A DNA stretch of 64,000 bases. Source: Natrinema sp. HArc-T2 (GTDB lineage Archaea; Halobacteriota; Halobacteria; Halobacteriales; Natrialbaceae). The notes beneath the pieces were generated by a model. That model saw only the letters and a program-made list of their open reading frames with translations. It searched no databases and was not told the origin of the DNA. The stretch spans positions 27,820-91,819 of the forward strand of contig NZ_JBGUAZ010000010.1 in the NCBI RefSeq assembly GCF_041821085.1, written 5' to 3'. Position 1 is the stretch's first letter. Each line of letters starts with the position of its first letter. The translations under genes were made by a program, and so were the position numbers. Shown piece by piece: positions 26,318-34,477 of this stretch.

Positions 26318-28333
26318 ATGGCGGAGCAAGAAGAGCCAGTGACAGAGACGGGTATCGTCCACGAGCCGAGCCGGGAATTCGTCGAATCGACGAACGTCTG
26401 GCGGTTCATGCAGGAGTACGGAATCGACGACTACGACGATCTCATCAAACGTACGACGACCGAGATCAACGGCATCCCCGATTCGGGTGTCGAGTGGTTC
26501 TGGGACGAACTCGTCGACTATCTCGACATTGAGTTCTACACGGACTACGACCACGTGCGAGACAACACCACGGGACCGCAGTTCACCGACTGGTATCCCG
26601 GCGGCGAACTCAACATCGCTCATAACGTTCTCGACAGACACGCTGCTCCCGACAGCGAACGGCGGAACAAGGTCGCCTGCATCTGGGAAGCCGAAGACGG
26701 CGAGATCCGCGAGGTGACCTATCATGAACTGCATCGCCAGGCCAACCAGGTTGCCAACACCCTCGAGGCGCGTGGCGTCGAGACCGGCGACACCGTTGGC
26801 CTGTATATGCCGATGGTCCCCGAGGTCATATCCATCCTCTACGGCTGTTTCAAGGTCGGCGCGATCGCGGTCCCCATCTTCTCGGGCTTCGGCGTCGACG
26901 CCGCTGCGACACGCATCGAAGACTCCGAGTGCAGCGTCCTGTTCACCGGTGACGGCTTCCAGCGACGGGGAGGGGAGATTACGCTGAAAGGGACGGCCGA
27001 CGACGCCATCGAACAGGCCGGCCACGTTGAGCACACCATCGTCTTCGACCGACTCGGACTCGCCAGCGACGATGAAATCCCCTGGCATGATGACCGCGAC
27101 GAACACTGGGCCGACACCGTCGAAACCCAGGATGACAACTACGATACCACGGCGCTTTCGTCGGATCAGGAGTCGATGCTCCTGTACTCGTCGGGCACCA
27201 CCGGCAAACCCAAAGGCATCGTTCACACCCACGCCGGTGCAGTGATGCAAGCCGCCAAGGAGCTTCACTTCGGGTTCGATCTCAAGCCCTCGGACCGATT
27301 TTTCTGGGTGTCGGATATCGGATGGATGATGGGACCCTGGACGCTGATCGGCAACCACGCCTTCGGTGGAACCGTCTTCATGTACGAAGGTGCGCCGGAT
27401 CACCCCCAGCCGGATCGATTCTGGCAGCTGATCGACCGCCACGAACTCACTCAGTTCGGCATCTCACCCACGGCGATTCGCGCCCTCCGCAAACAGGGTG
27501 ATGAGTGGATCAAAGGCTACGACCTCTCTTCGCTCCGCATGCTCGGGTCGACGGGCGAACCCTGGGACGCCGAGTCCTGGCTCTGGTTCTACGAGCACGT
27601 CGGTGGCGGCGACACACCCATCGTGAACATCAGCGGGGGCACCGAGATCATGGGCTGTTTCCTCATGCCGATGCCGATCCAACCGCTCAAACCCGGGACG
27701 CTCGGCGGTCCTGGTCTTGGCATGAACATCGACATCGTCGATGGCGACGGCAACAGCATCAAGGACGACCACGAGCGCGGGTATCTGGTGGCGCGTGACT
27801 CCTGTCCGTCGATGACGAAATCGCTCTGGTCCGGTGATGAGCGGTACCTCGAGGAGTACTGGTCATCGTTCGAGGACCCACCGCTGTGGGACCACGGTGA
27901 CTGGGCGCAGAAAGACGAGGATGGTCTCTGGTTCCTCCACGGACGCGCCGACGACGCCCTCAACGTCGCCGGTCGCAAGGTCGGTCCGGCAGAGGTCGAA
28001 GGCGCTGCAATGGAACACGACAGCGTGAACCAAGCTGCGGCCGTCGGCGTCCCCGACGACACGACGGGGACAGCAGTGGTTCTCTACGTCATCGTCGAGG
28101 ACGGATTCGAGGAAGCCGATGAGCTGCGCGAAGAGATTCGAGCGATGGTCGGCCAAGAGCACGGCAAGCCGTTCCGCCCACGAGAGGTGCTGTTTGTCGA
28201 CGAGTTCCCCAAAACACAATCTGGAAAGATCATTCGACGGGCCGTCGAGGCGACCTACACCGGCGAGGACCTCGGTGACATGAGCAGCATCGAGAATCCG
28301 GAAGCGCTCGACAACGTCGAGAACGCCAGGTAA
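26318..28333 (+). CDS. Acetyl-CoA-synthetase-like acyl-CoA ligase (AMP-forming)
   Basis: A 671-aa ligase that makes acyl-CoA via acyl-AMP. Motifs in order: an ACS-type N-terminal cap (TDWYPGGELNIAHNVLDRH), A3 LLYSSGTTGKPKGIVH, the substrate-pocket segment SDIGWMMGPWTLIG with the Trp typical of short-chain synthetases, and the hinge region GRADDALNVAGRKVGPAEVE. The C-terminal Lys block PKTQSGKIIRR is also present. A short-chain acid (acetate, propionate, acetoacetate or a hydroxy derivative) is likely. It follows the gamma-CA remnant and is convergent with a UspA gene. Confidence 0.9.
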   Translation: MAEQEEPVTETGIVHEPSREFVESTNVWRFMQEYGIDDYDDLIKRTTTEINGIPDSGVEWFWDELVDYLDIEFYTDYDHVRDNTTGPQFTDWYPGGELNIAHNVLDRHAAPDSERRNKVACIWEAEDGEIREVTYHELHRQANQVANTLEARGVETGDTVGLYMPMVPEVISILYGCFKVGAIAVPIFSGFGVDAAATRIEDSECSVLFTGDGFQRRGGEITLKGTADDAIEQAGHVEHTIVFDRLGLASDDEIPWHDDRDEHWADTVETQDDNYDTTALSSDQESMLLYSSGTTGKPKGIVHTHAGAVMQAAKELHFGFDLKPSDRFFWVSDIGWMMGPWTLIGNHAFGGTVFMYEGAPDHPQPDRFWQLIDRHELTQFGISPTAIRALRKQGDEWIKGYDLSSLRMLGSTGEPWDAESWLWFYEHVGGGDTPIVNISGGTEIMGCFLMPMPIQPLKPGTLGGPGLGMNIDIVDGDGNSIKDDHERGYLVARDSCPSMTKSLWSGDERYLEEYWSSFEDPPLWDHGDWAQKDEDGLWFLHGRADDALNVAGRKVGPAEVEGAAMEHDSVNQAAAVGVPDDTTGTAVVLYVIVEDGFEEADELREEIRAMVGQEHGKPFRPREVLFVDEFPKTQSGKIIRRAVEATYTGEDLGDMSSIENPEALDNVENAR

Positions 28334-28420
28334 CAACGGTTCCGCAGGCCGTTTTTCGAGCAGTACTACGCTACAAAGTGACGAGGAATCGAGACGGCGA
28401 GGCAGGAAGAACTGCCGGCG

Positions 28421-28861
28421 TCAGCGTTCCGGATTCGGAACAGTGACCACGGGACATTCGACCGACAGCAGAACGTCCTGAGCGGTCGACCCGAAAAGGG
28501 CCTTCCCGGTCGGACTCCGCTTCCGGAATCCCATCACGACAATGTCGATATTATAATCGGTCACGTAGTCGAGGATTTCGCTCGACGGGCTCCCATCTTT
28601 GACGACAGTGCTGACGTCACCATCGTGGTCAGCGACGATGTCGGTGGCTTCATCGAGTAGGTCCTCGGCTGCCTCTCGCTCGGCAGCGTACCACCCTTCG
28701 TCTCGACCACGACCACCGCGTGTGAGACTGGTTTTCTTCTCGGTGTACTCGATGATGGAGAGTATCGTGATGTCGGCGCCTGGGTAGTGTGTGACCGCGT
28801 GGTTGACCGCGGCCATCGATTGGGGCGAGTCGTCGAGCGGTACGAGTATCTGAAGTGTCAT
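28421..28861 (-). CDS. Universal stress protein (UspA family)
   Basis: A 146-aa USP. It opens with LQILVPLDDSPQSMAAVNHAV, and the nucleotide-binding block GFRKRSPTGKALFGSTAQDVL lies near the C-terminus. It is the last gene of the amidohydrolase/DUF59/UspA operon, 3 nt after the DUF59 gene. Its sequence is closer to multi-gene operon USPs than to the shorter one at 7055. Confidence 0.88.
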   Translation of the reverse strand: MTLQILVPLDDSPQSMAAVNHAVTHYPGADITILSIIEYTEKKTSLTRGGRGRDEGWYAAEREAAEDLLDEATDIVADHDGDVSTVVKDGSPSSEILDYVTDYNIDIVVMGFRKRSPTGKALFGSTAQDVLLSVECPVVTVPNPER

Positions 28862-28864
28862 GGC

Positions 28865-29299
28865 TCAGTCCGAGCGCTCCGCGTAGGGTGTGATGTCCGC
28901 AGCCTCGACGCGCTCCTGGAAGCGCTCTCGGCGTTCTCGCTGCTGCTGTTCGGACATGCGTTCCGCCGTCCAGACTTTCCCGCTGGTCACCTGATGAACC
29001 TCGGCCTCCTCAATCCCCTCGAGAGACTCAACGCGCTCTTTGATCTCGTCGGTGATGTCGATGACGTACATGCACCGCTGGGAGGTCAGCAGGATGTCGA
29101 TCCGCGCCTCGCCAGTCTGCTCGTCGACCGTGATGTCGTCGATGATACCGAGATCGACGAGATCGATCGGGTTGTCGGTGATACAGCTACAGGGGTCGAG
29201 AACCTCTTGAAGCTGTGCCTTGATAGCCATCTTGAGATCACTGTCGAACTCGGTGTCGGGTGTGATGTGATCTTGCTCGGCGTGTTCGATTATACGCAT
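28865..29299 (-). CDS. DUF59/MIP18-type iron-sulfur assembly protein
   Basis: A 144-aa protein with the DUF59 (PaaD/SufT-like) core: a helix (DLKMAIKAQLQEVLDP), then NPIDLVDLGIIDDI and ITDEIKERVESLEGIEEAEV. Family members help build or insert Fe-S clusters. The usual DUF59 Cys region is unusual here: CSC just after the first helix and a single Cys in SQRCMYV. A charged C-terminal tail (WTAERMSEQQQRERRERFQE) extends past the domain. It lies 2 nt after the amidohydrolase stop and 3 nt before the UspA gene, so it probably serves that operon. Confidence 0.82.
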   Translation of the reverse strand: MRIIEHAEQDHITPDTEFDSDLKMAIKAQLQEVLDPCSCITDNPIDLVDLGIIDDITVDEQTGEARIDILLTSQRCMYVIDITDEIKERVESLEGIEEAEVHQVTSGKVWTAERMSEQQQRERRERFQERVEAADITPYAERSD

Positions 29300-29301
29300 C
29301 G

Positions 29302-30378
29302 TTATGCAGGGGTGTCGTAGGTCGACCACGGTTCAGCCGGGTAGTCACCGGTCTCTCTGCGCTCTTGGCGCTTCTGTTCCCACTTGTCGCCCTTGATGTC
29401 CTTTCTGACCTTCTCAGGGTCTTTGTCCAGGAGTCGGAAGGCATTCTTCCCAAGGATCTTTTCTTTGATCTCATCGGTAACTTGTGGGTAGTCGTTGCCG
29501 GCGCGCATGTCTTCGGGAATCTCGAAGTCCCAGAAAGACTCAATGGCCGCCTGCGGGTGCAGCGCCGTTGCGCCGCCGGAGAAAACGATGCGGTCCGGGC
29601 CGGCCCAGTAGAGCATCTCTCCGAGTGAACGGGCGAACTTCCGCGGTCGCGAGCAGGCCATGTGAATCGTGTTTTCGAGGTTCGCGTAGACGTTCTCGTG
29701 GCTCGCCATCGCGAAGACGGTTTCCTCGAGGAACGAGAAGCCGGCGTGGATGACCTCGAAGTTGAGTTCGGGGAAGGCGTTCGCGGCGTCCTCAACGTCA
29801 CTCATGCGGAAGTAGCGGACCGGTGCCGTCGCGAACGGGATGAACTTGTGGATGCCGACGGACGTCACGTCTAGTTCGGCGGCTTTCTCCAGGACGGGGC
29901 GGACCGCGTCCTCGTTGAGTTGCAGCGAGAGGTCCTGGCCGTTCTGGTAGCGGGCGGGGTAGAGCTTGATCCCCTCGACGTCTTTCTCTTTGACGTAGTA
30001 CTCGACCTGCTCGACGGCGTCGTCGTCGAGCGGGTTGATGTCGACGTACATCGAGACGCGGTTGGGATTACGGTCGCGAAGCTTGAACCCTTTCTCTCGG
30101 GAGACCAATCCGTCGTGGAAGTAGTCGTCGAGCGGCAACGAGTGATAGTTCGTGTAATCGACTTGACTCTCCACGAAAAGCAGCCGTTCGAGTTCTTCAA
30201 CTGAGTGGTCGCGGTGGAACACTTCTTTCGGGTGGACGTACTTCTCGGGCTGGAGTTGCTCGCCGAGTTCGAACGTCTCGTCGTTCCAACGCTGTGCGTG
30301 TGGGTGTTTCAGATTCTCCTCTGCGTGGTTGAAACAGTGCGATACTGAATCAACAACTAGGGCGCCATTGTCTAACAT
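29302..30378 (-). CDS. Amidohydrolase-2 family metal-dependent hydrolase/decarboxylase
   Basis: A 358-aa TIM-barrel protein of the amidohydrolase-2 family (ACMSD-like). Barrel segments are visible: VSMYVDINPLDDDAVEQ, VEGIKLYPARYQNG, TSVGIHKFIPF, NFEVIHAGFSFLEETV, NVYANLENTI and DRIVFSGGATALHPQAAIE. The canonical HxH at the end of the first strand is not obvious (VDSVSHCFNHAEEN is the nearest), so metal ligation may be altered. Family enzymes hydrolyse or decarboxylate ring-derived acids. It heads an operon with DUF59 and UspA and is divergent from ALDH copy 2; a TATA box lies at 30405-30411. Confidence 0.83.
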   Translation of the reverse strand: MLDNGALVVDSVSHCFNHAEENLKHPHAQRWNDETFELGEQLQPEKYVHPKEVFHRDHSVEELERLLFVESQVDYTNYHSLPLDDYFHDGLVSREKGFKLRDRNPNRVSMYVDINPLDDDAVEQVEYYVKEKDVEGIKLYPARYQNGQDLSLQLNEDAVRPVLEKAAELDVTSVGIHKFIPFATAPVRYFRMSDVEDAANAFPELNFEVIHAGFSFLEETVFAMASHENVYANLENTIHMACSRPRKFARSLGEMLYWAGPDRIVFSGGATALHPQAAIESFWDFEIPEDMRAGNDYPQVTDEIKEKILGKNAFRLLDKDPEKVRKDIKGDKWEQKRQERRETGDYPAEPWSTYDTPA

Positions 30379-30404
30379 AGCGTAGAATATAGTTACGCGA
30401 ATCC

Positions 30405-30411
30405 GGTAATA
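30405..30411 (-). promoter_or_regulatory. TATA box of the amidohydrolase operon
   Basis: On the minus strand TTTTATT lies 27-33 nt ahead of the start at 30378. It shares the 138-bp divergent gap with the ALDH promoter at 30482-30490. Confidence 0.5.
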
Positions 30412-30481
30412 AAACTTTTGATAATGAGTTTACGCCTTCCAGCCAGGATCCGTCTCATCCAGCACCTAGTCGACGCACAAG

Positions 30482-30490
30482 CTATTTAAA
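30482..30490 (+). promoter_or_regulatory. TATA box of ALDH copy 2
   Basis: CTATTTAAA lies 27-35 nt ahead of the ATG at 30517; a leaderless message is expected. Confidence 0.55.
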
Positions 30491-30516
30491 CGGTCAGAGA
30501 GTCCTTCTAGGCGTCA

Positions 30517-31974
30517 ATGTCGAAGAAAGTGCCAACTGCAGTCAGGAGCCAGTACGATCTATGGATCGGCGGAGATAAGTGGTCGGCCGGGAGCGATGAC
30601 CGGCTGGCGGTCGTCAATCCCGCAACTGAAGAGCCACTTGCCGATGTCGCGATGGGGACAACCGACGACGTCGACGCTGCAGTCGAAAACGCTCGCGACG
30701 CGTTCGAGTCATGGCAGCGTCGCCCACCCAAGGAGCGAACGCGGATTCTCACGGATATCGCGGCCGCCATCCGCGAGGAAACCGACCGACTGGCTCAGAT
30801 CGAAACGCTGGAGAACGGCAAGCCGCTCGCGGAGGCCCGAGAGCAAGTCGAACGCTGTGCCCGCCACTTTGAGTACTACGCCGGTATCGCGGACAAGATC
30901 CAGGGAGAGTCGATCCCGCTCTCCGAGGAGTACGTCGACTACACCGTCCGCGAACCCCTGGGTGTCACCGCCCACATCGTCCCCTGGAACGTCCCGATCT
31001 ACCTCTTCGCGCGGAGCGTCGCCCCCGCACTCGCCGCCGGCAACGCGGCTGTCGTCAAGCCCGCCGAAGAGACGCCGCTGGGAGCGCTCGAGCTCGCCAG
31101 ACTCGCCTCCGAGGCCGGCCTCCCCGACGGCCTCCTCAACGTCGTTCCCGGCTACGGCACCGAGGCCGGAGCCGCGATCACTGGCCATCCTGACGTGAAC
31201 GGCATCACCTTCACCGGCTCTGGTCCGACCGGGACGGCAGTCGCGAAAAGCGCCATCGAGAACGTCACTGAGACGCACCTTGAGCTCGGCGGAAAGAGCC
31301 CAAACGTCGTCTTTTCGGACGCCGACTGGGAGGCCGCCCTCGACGGGACGATGACGGGCATCTTCAGCAACGCCGGGCAGGTCTGCTCGGCGGGATCGCG
31401 CCTGCTCGTCCACGAGGACATCCACGAGGCGTTCGTCGACGACCTCGTCGAGCGTGCAGAGTCGCTCGAGGTCGGTTCCGGTATCGAGGGCGCGGACATG
31501 GGCCCGCTCGTCTCCGAGGCCCACTTTGAGAAGGTCCTGAGCTACGTCGAAATCGGTTGCGAAGAGGTCGGCGAGCCGGTGGCCGGCGGAAGTGCGCTGG
31601 ACCGCGATGGCTACTTCGTTGAACCGACGATCTTCGACGATGTACCGATTGACACGCGCATCGCTCAGGAGGAGATCTTCGGGCCGGTACTGACGGTCAC
31701 GCCATTTGCCGATGAGGACGAGGCCATCGAGTTGGCCAACGCGACGGACTATGGCCTTGTCGCAGGCGTCTACACTGAGAACGTCGGTCGCGCCCACCGC
31801 TTTGCCCGTGAGGTTGACGCCGGCCAGATCTATATCAACGAGTACTTCGCCGGCGGCAACGAGACGCCGTTTGGCGGGTTCAAGGACAGCGGGATCGGTC
31901 GCGAGAACGGCGTACAGGCCATCGACAACTACACGCAGGTGAAGAACGTCTGTGCGAACATCGACCGGCGCTGA
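30517..31974 (+). CDS. Aldehyde dehydrogenase, copy 2 of a paralogous pair
   Basis: A 485-aa ALDH with VPWNVPIYLFARS, LELGGKSPN, NAGQVCSAGSR and ETPFGGFKDSGIGRENG, the full catalytic set. It is closely similar to copy 1 at 21759 over the whole length, but its codon use is more GC-rich at third positions, so the two have diverged in base composition. Divergent from the amidohydrolase operon with which it probably shares regulation, it may oxidise an aldehyde released by that enzyme's pathway (inference). Confidence 0.93.
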   Translation: MSKKVPTAVRSQYDLWIGGDKWSAGSDDRLAVVNPATEEPLADVAMGTTDDVDAAVENARDAFESWQRRPPKERTRILTDIAAAIREETDRLAQIETLENGKPLAEAREQVERCARHFEYYAGIADKIQGESIPLSEEYVDYTVREPLGVTAHIVPWNVPIYLFARSVAPALAAGNAAVVKPAEETPLGALELARLASEAGLPDGLLNVVPGYGTEAGAAITGHPDVNGITFTGSGPTGTAVAKSAIENVTETHLELGGKSPNVVFSDADWEAALDGTMTGIFSNAGQVCSAGSRLLVHEDIHEAFVDDLVERAESLEVGSGIEGADMGPLVSEAHFEKVLSYVEIGCEEVGEPVAGGSALDRDGYFVEPTIFDDVPIDTRIAQEEIFGPVLTVTPFADEDEAIELANATDYGLVAGVYTENVGRAHRFAREVDAGQIYINEYFAGGNETPFGGFKDSGIGRENGVQAIDNYTQVKNVCANIDRR

Positions 31975-32054
31975 TCAGCTGTCGCCAAATTCTGCGATTT
32001 CTCGCCGTCAGTAAAGCGACAACACTTATGTGTGAAAAATCACCACGGATAGAT

Positions 32055-32810
32055 ATGGGAGATAGACTCAGCGGCAAGGCTGCGATAGTGACTGGAGCAT
32101 CGTCAGGCAACGGTCGTGCTATTGCGCGCCGCTTCGCGGAAGAAGGCGCCAGTATCACCGTCGCAGACATCCGCGAGGACCCACGAATGGGTGGAGAACC
32201 GACACACGAACTCATCACCGATGCAGGCGGCGAGGCGCAGTTCCTCGAGTGTGACGTCAGTTCGATCGCGGACCTACAGGAAGTTGTCGAGGCAACGGTC
32301 GACGCGTACGGCTCGCTTGATGTCATGGTGAACAACGCAGGCGTCGAACGCCAGCTTCCCATCGAGGAGGCCGACGAGGATGACTACGACTGGCTGATGG
32401 ATATCAATCTCAAGGGGGTCTATTTCGGCTGTCAGGCAGCTATCCAGCAGATGGTCGACCAGGACGACGGCGGCGCCATCGTGAACATGTCCTCGATGGC
32501 TGGGATTCGCGGCCTAGAGAACTCCTCGCTGTACTGCACCTCGAAAGGGGGCGTAACGAACCTGACCCGAGAGCTAGCTGTTGAACACGGAGAAAACGAC
32601 ATCCGCGTGAACGCACTCAATCCGGGGTTCATCGAGACGGCGATGACGACGAAAGACGGCGAAACAGCTGACAATCTCCTCGATCAGACGCCGCTCGGGC
32701 GGGCGGGTCAGCCCGAGGAAGTCGCCGACGCAACGCTGTTTCTCGCCAGTGATGAGTCGTCGTACGTCAGCGGTCACAACCTCGTGATGGACGGCGGATT
32801 CACTGCGTGA
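32055..32810 (+). CDS. Short-chain dehydrogenase/reductase
   Basis: A 251-aa classical SDR. The cofactor motif TGASSGNGRAIA (GxxxGxG-like with Asn in place of Gly), NNAG (VMVNNAGVER), the catalytic Ser-Tyr-Lys arranged as MSSMAG...YCTSKGG, and the C-terminal ASDESSYVSGHNLVMDGG are all visible. Likely a dehydrogenase of a secondary alcohol or hydroxyacyl substrate. Start at 32055 from the family N-terminus and a TATA-like ACTTATG about 30 nt upstream. It follows ALDH copy 2 by 80 nt. Confidence 0.9.
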   Translation: MGDRLSGKAAIVTGASSGNGRAIARRFAEEGASITVADIREDPRMGGEPTHELITDAGGEAQFLECDVSSIADLQEVVEATVDAYGSLDVMVNNAGVERQLPIEEADEDDYDWLMDINLKGVYFGCQAAIQQMVDQDDGGAIVNMSSMAGIRGLENSSLYCTSKGGVTNLTRELAVEHGENDIRVNALNPGFIETAMTTKDGETADNLLDQTPLGRAGQPEEVADATLFLASDESSYVSGHNLVMDGGFTA

Positions 32811-32903
32811 TCGGACCCCACTGACTTTTCTCGAGCCTCGCACCCGGCCAGTACGAGTGTTATAAGCTAGTTTTTAATACAGGACACCAGATTGTGGTGG
32901 ATG

Positions 32904-33338
32904 ATGTGAGTTGCACACTATCACGGACCCGAGGACCTCCGAGTCGAATCAGTAGACGAACCAACGCTCAGCGAGACTGCCGTCCGAATCGACGTGGTGG
33001 CCTGTGGGATCTGTGGGACGGATCTCCACGAGTACGAATCCGGCCCCGACCTCACTCCAAATGAAGGCGAACCTCATCCGCTATTCGAGTCGACCGAGGG
33101 CAAACCGAACCCTGATCCCACTCAATCGGGGCTGTTCCACCTCTGTGTCATTGACGAAGACGTCGAAGGTTTAGCGACGCGTATCGATGAGGCCGGAGGT
33201 GACCATTATTCCGAAGTGTGGAAGATATTCAAGGACGATGACCAATACACCCAGACATACTGTCGAGATCCATACGGGGACCTCGTCGAGATCTACTCAC
33301 ACAGCCACGAACGGATATACAGCAACCGCCCCGACTGA
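32904..33338 (+). pseudogene. Chimeric remnant: zinc alcohol dehydrogenase N-terminus joined to a VOC/glyoxalase C-terminus
   Basis: The frame from ATG 32904 has TGA as its second codon (32907-32909), then reads VAHYHGPEDLRVESVDEP and VACGICGTDLHEYESGP, the N-terminus of a zinc-dependent MDR alcohol dehydrogenase with its zinc Cys (CGICGTD). Around 33065-33075 it changes abruptly to a VOC-superfamily C-terminal half (LFHLCVIDEDVEGLATRIDE, then YCRDPYGDLVEIYS with the metal-binding Glu). An internal GTG at 32994 gives an open frame of 114 aa. It looks like two deleted genes fused by one deletion; a functional product is unlikely. Confidence 0.7.
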
Positions 33339-33472
33339 GCGAAACGACTCAAAAACTCACTGGCACAGCACGGCAATTCGTGTATTGGGTCGCCCGAACG
33401 CTCGAGTTTTTCGAACGGTACACACGTCGATCGATGCTGATGTCGATGTAGCAGTCGAAAGCGCGATGCCGT

Positions 33473-34477
33473 CTACTTGACCACGTCGATCTTCTCACGG
33501 TCGATAGACATCGCAACTGCGCTAACGACCACGACGCCAAGGATGATCTCCTGGACGAACGGATTGATCGACAGGAGGTTCATCCCGTTCTGCAGGACAG
33601 CGATGACCAGCACGCCGAGGATGGTCCGGTGTGGACCACCGACGCCGCCGGTCAGTGCTGTCCCGCCCATGACGATCGCCGCAATACTGGGCAGCATCAT
33701 TCCACCAGCGATGTTCGGCGACGCCGATGAGATGCGCAGGGTTAGCAAGACGCCCGCGGTCCCACAGAGCAGCCCTGAGAGGACGAACGGATAGATCTTG
33801 TACCTGTCGACCTTCGCACCGGCGAGTTCGACGACACGCTCGTTTTCACCGAGGGCGAAACAGTAGCGGCCGAACTTCGTCCGCCAGGCCAGGAACACGG
33901 TCGCACCGTAGATGAGCAGGCCCCACATCACGAGGTTCGGTATGCCCGGAATCCACGTCCCGGTGGCAATGTTCCGGATCGCCTGATTGCGGAAGGTAAT
34001 TGTCGAACCGCCGGTAACGATGAGCGCGACCCCCATCATGACCGACAGCGTACCGAGTGTAACGAGGAACGACGGGACCTTCAGTTTCGTGAAGACGACG
34101 CCGTTGACCAGCCCCGCGAGCATCCCGGCACCGATGGCGATTGGGATGGCGAGCAGTCCCAGCTGGTACTCGGAGATCAAAACCACCGTCAACACGCCAG
34201 TCAGTGTGACGATGGACTCGACCGAGAGGTCAATACTCTGTTGGAGGATCGGAAAGGTGCCAGCCAGTGCGACCAACAGCAGGAAGGCACTGTTCTTCGC
34301 CACGTTGTTGATCAGGTTCTGAACCGTCAGAAACTCGCGTGTCCCCACTGCGAACAGTACAGAGAGGAAAAACAACATCGCGAACGGCCCGATGTCCCGT
34401 ATCCAGTCGTGTAGTGTTCGTTGCTCGCGTTGTTCGTTGAGCCATGCTTGAACGGGATTCGTGTTGTCAGCGCTCAT
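33473..34477 (-). CDS. Ribose-type ABC transporter permease
   Basis: A 334-aa membrane protein of the RbsC/BPD_transp_2 family. Marks: GTFPILQQSIDLSVESIVTL (family loop), the central TMs with LVNGVVFTKLKVPSFLVTLG, and FALGENERVVELAGAKVDRYK, then GTALTGGVGGPHRTILGVLV. It should form the homodimeric channel. It directly follows the ATPase gene (no gap) in the order binding protein, ATPase, permease. The importer type serves monosaccharides, autoinducer-2, polyols and some nucleosides; no sugar kinase is nearby. Confidence 0.92.
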   Translation of the reverse strand: MSADNTNPVQAWLNEQREQRTLHDWIRDIGPFAMLFFLSVLFAVGTREFLTVQNLINNVAKNSAFLLLVALAGTFPILQQSIDLSVESIVTLTGVLTVVLISEYQLGLLAIPIAIGAGMLAGLVNGVVFTKLKVPSFLVTLGTLSVMMGVALIVTGGSTITFRNQAIRNIATGTWIPGIPNLVMWGLLIYGATVFLAWRTKFGRYCFALGENERVVELAGAKVDRYKIYPFVLSGLLCGTAGVLLTLRISSASPNIAGGMMLPSIAAIVMGGTALTGGVGGPHRTILGVLVIAVLQNGMNLLSINPFVQEIILGVVVVSAVAMSIDREKIDVVK

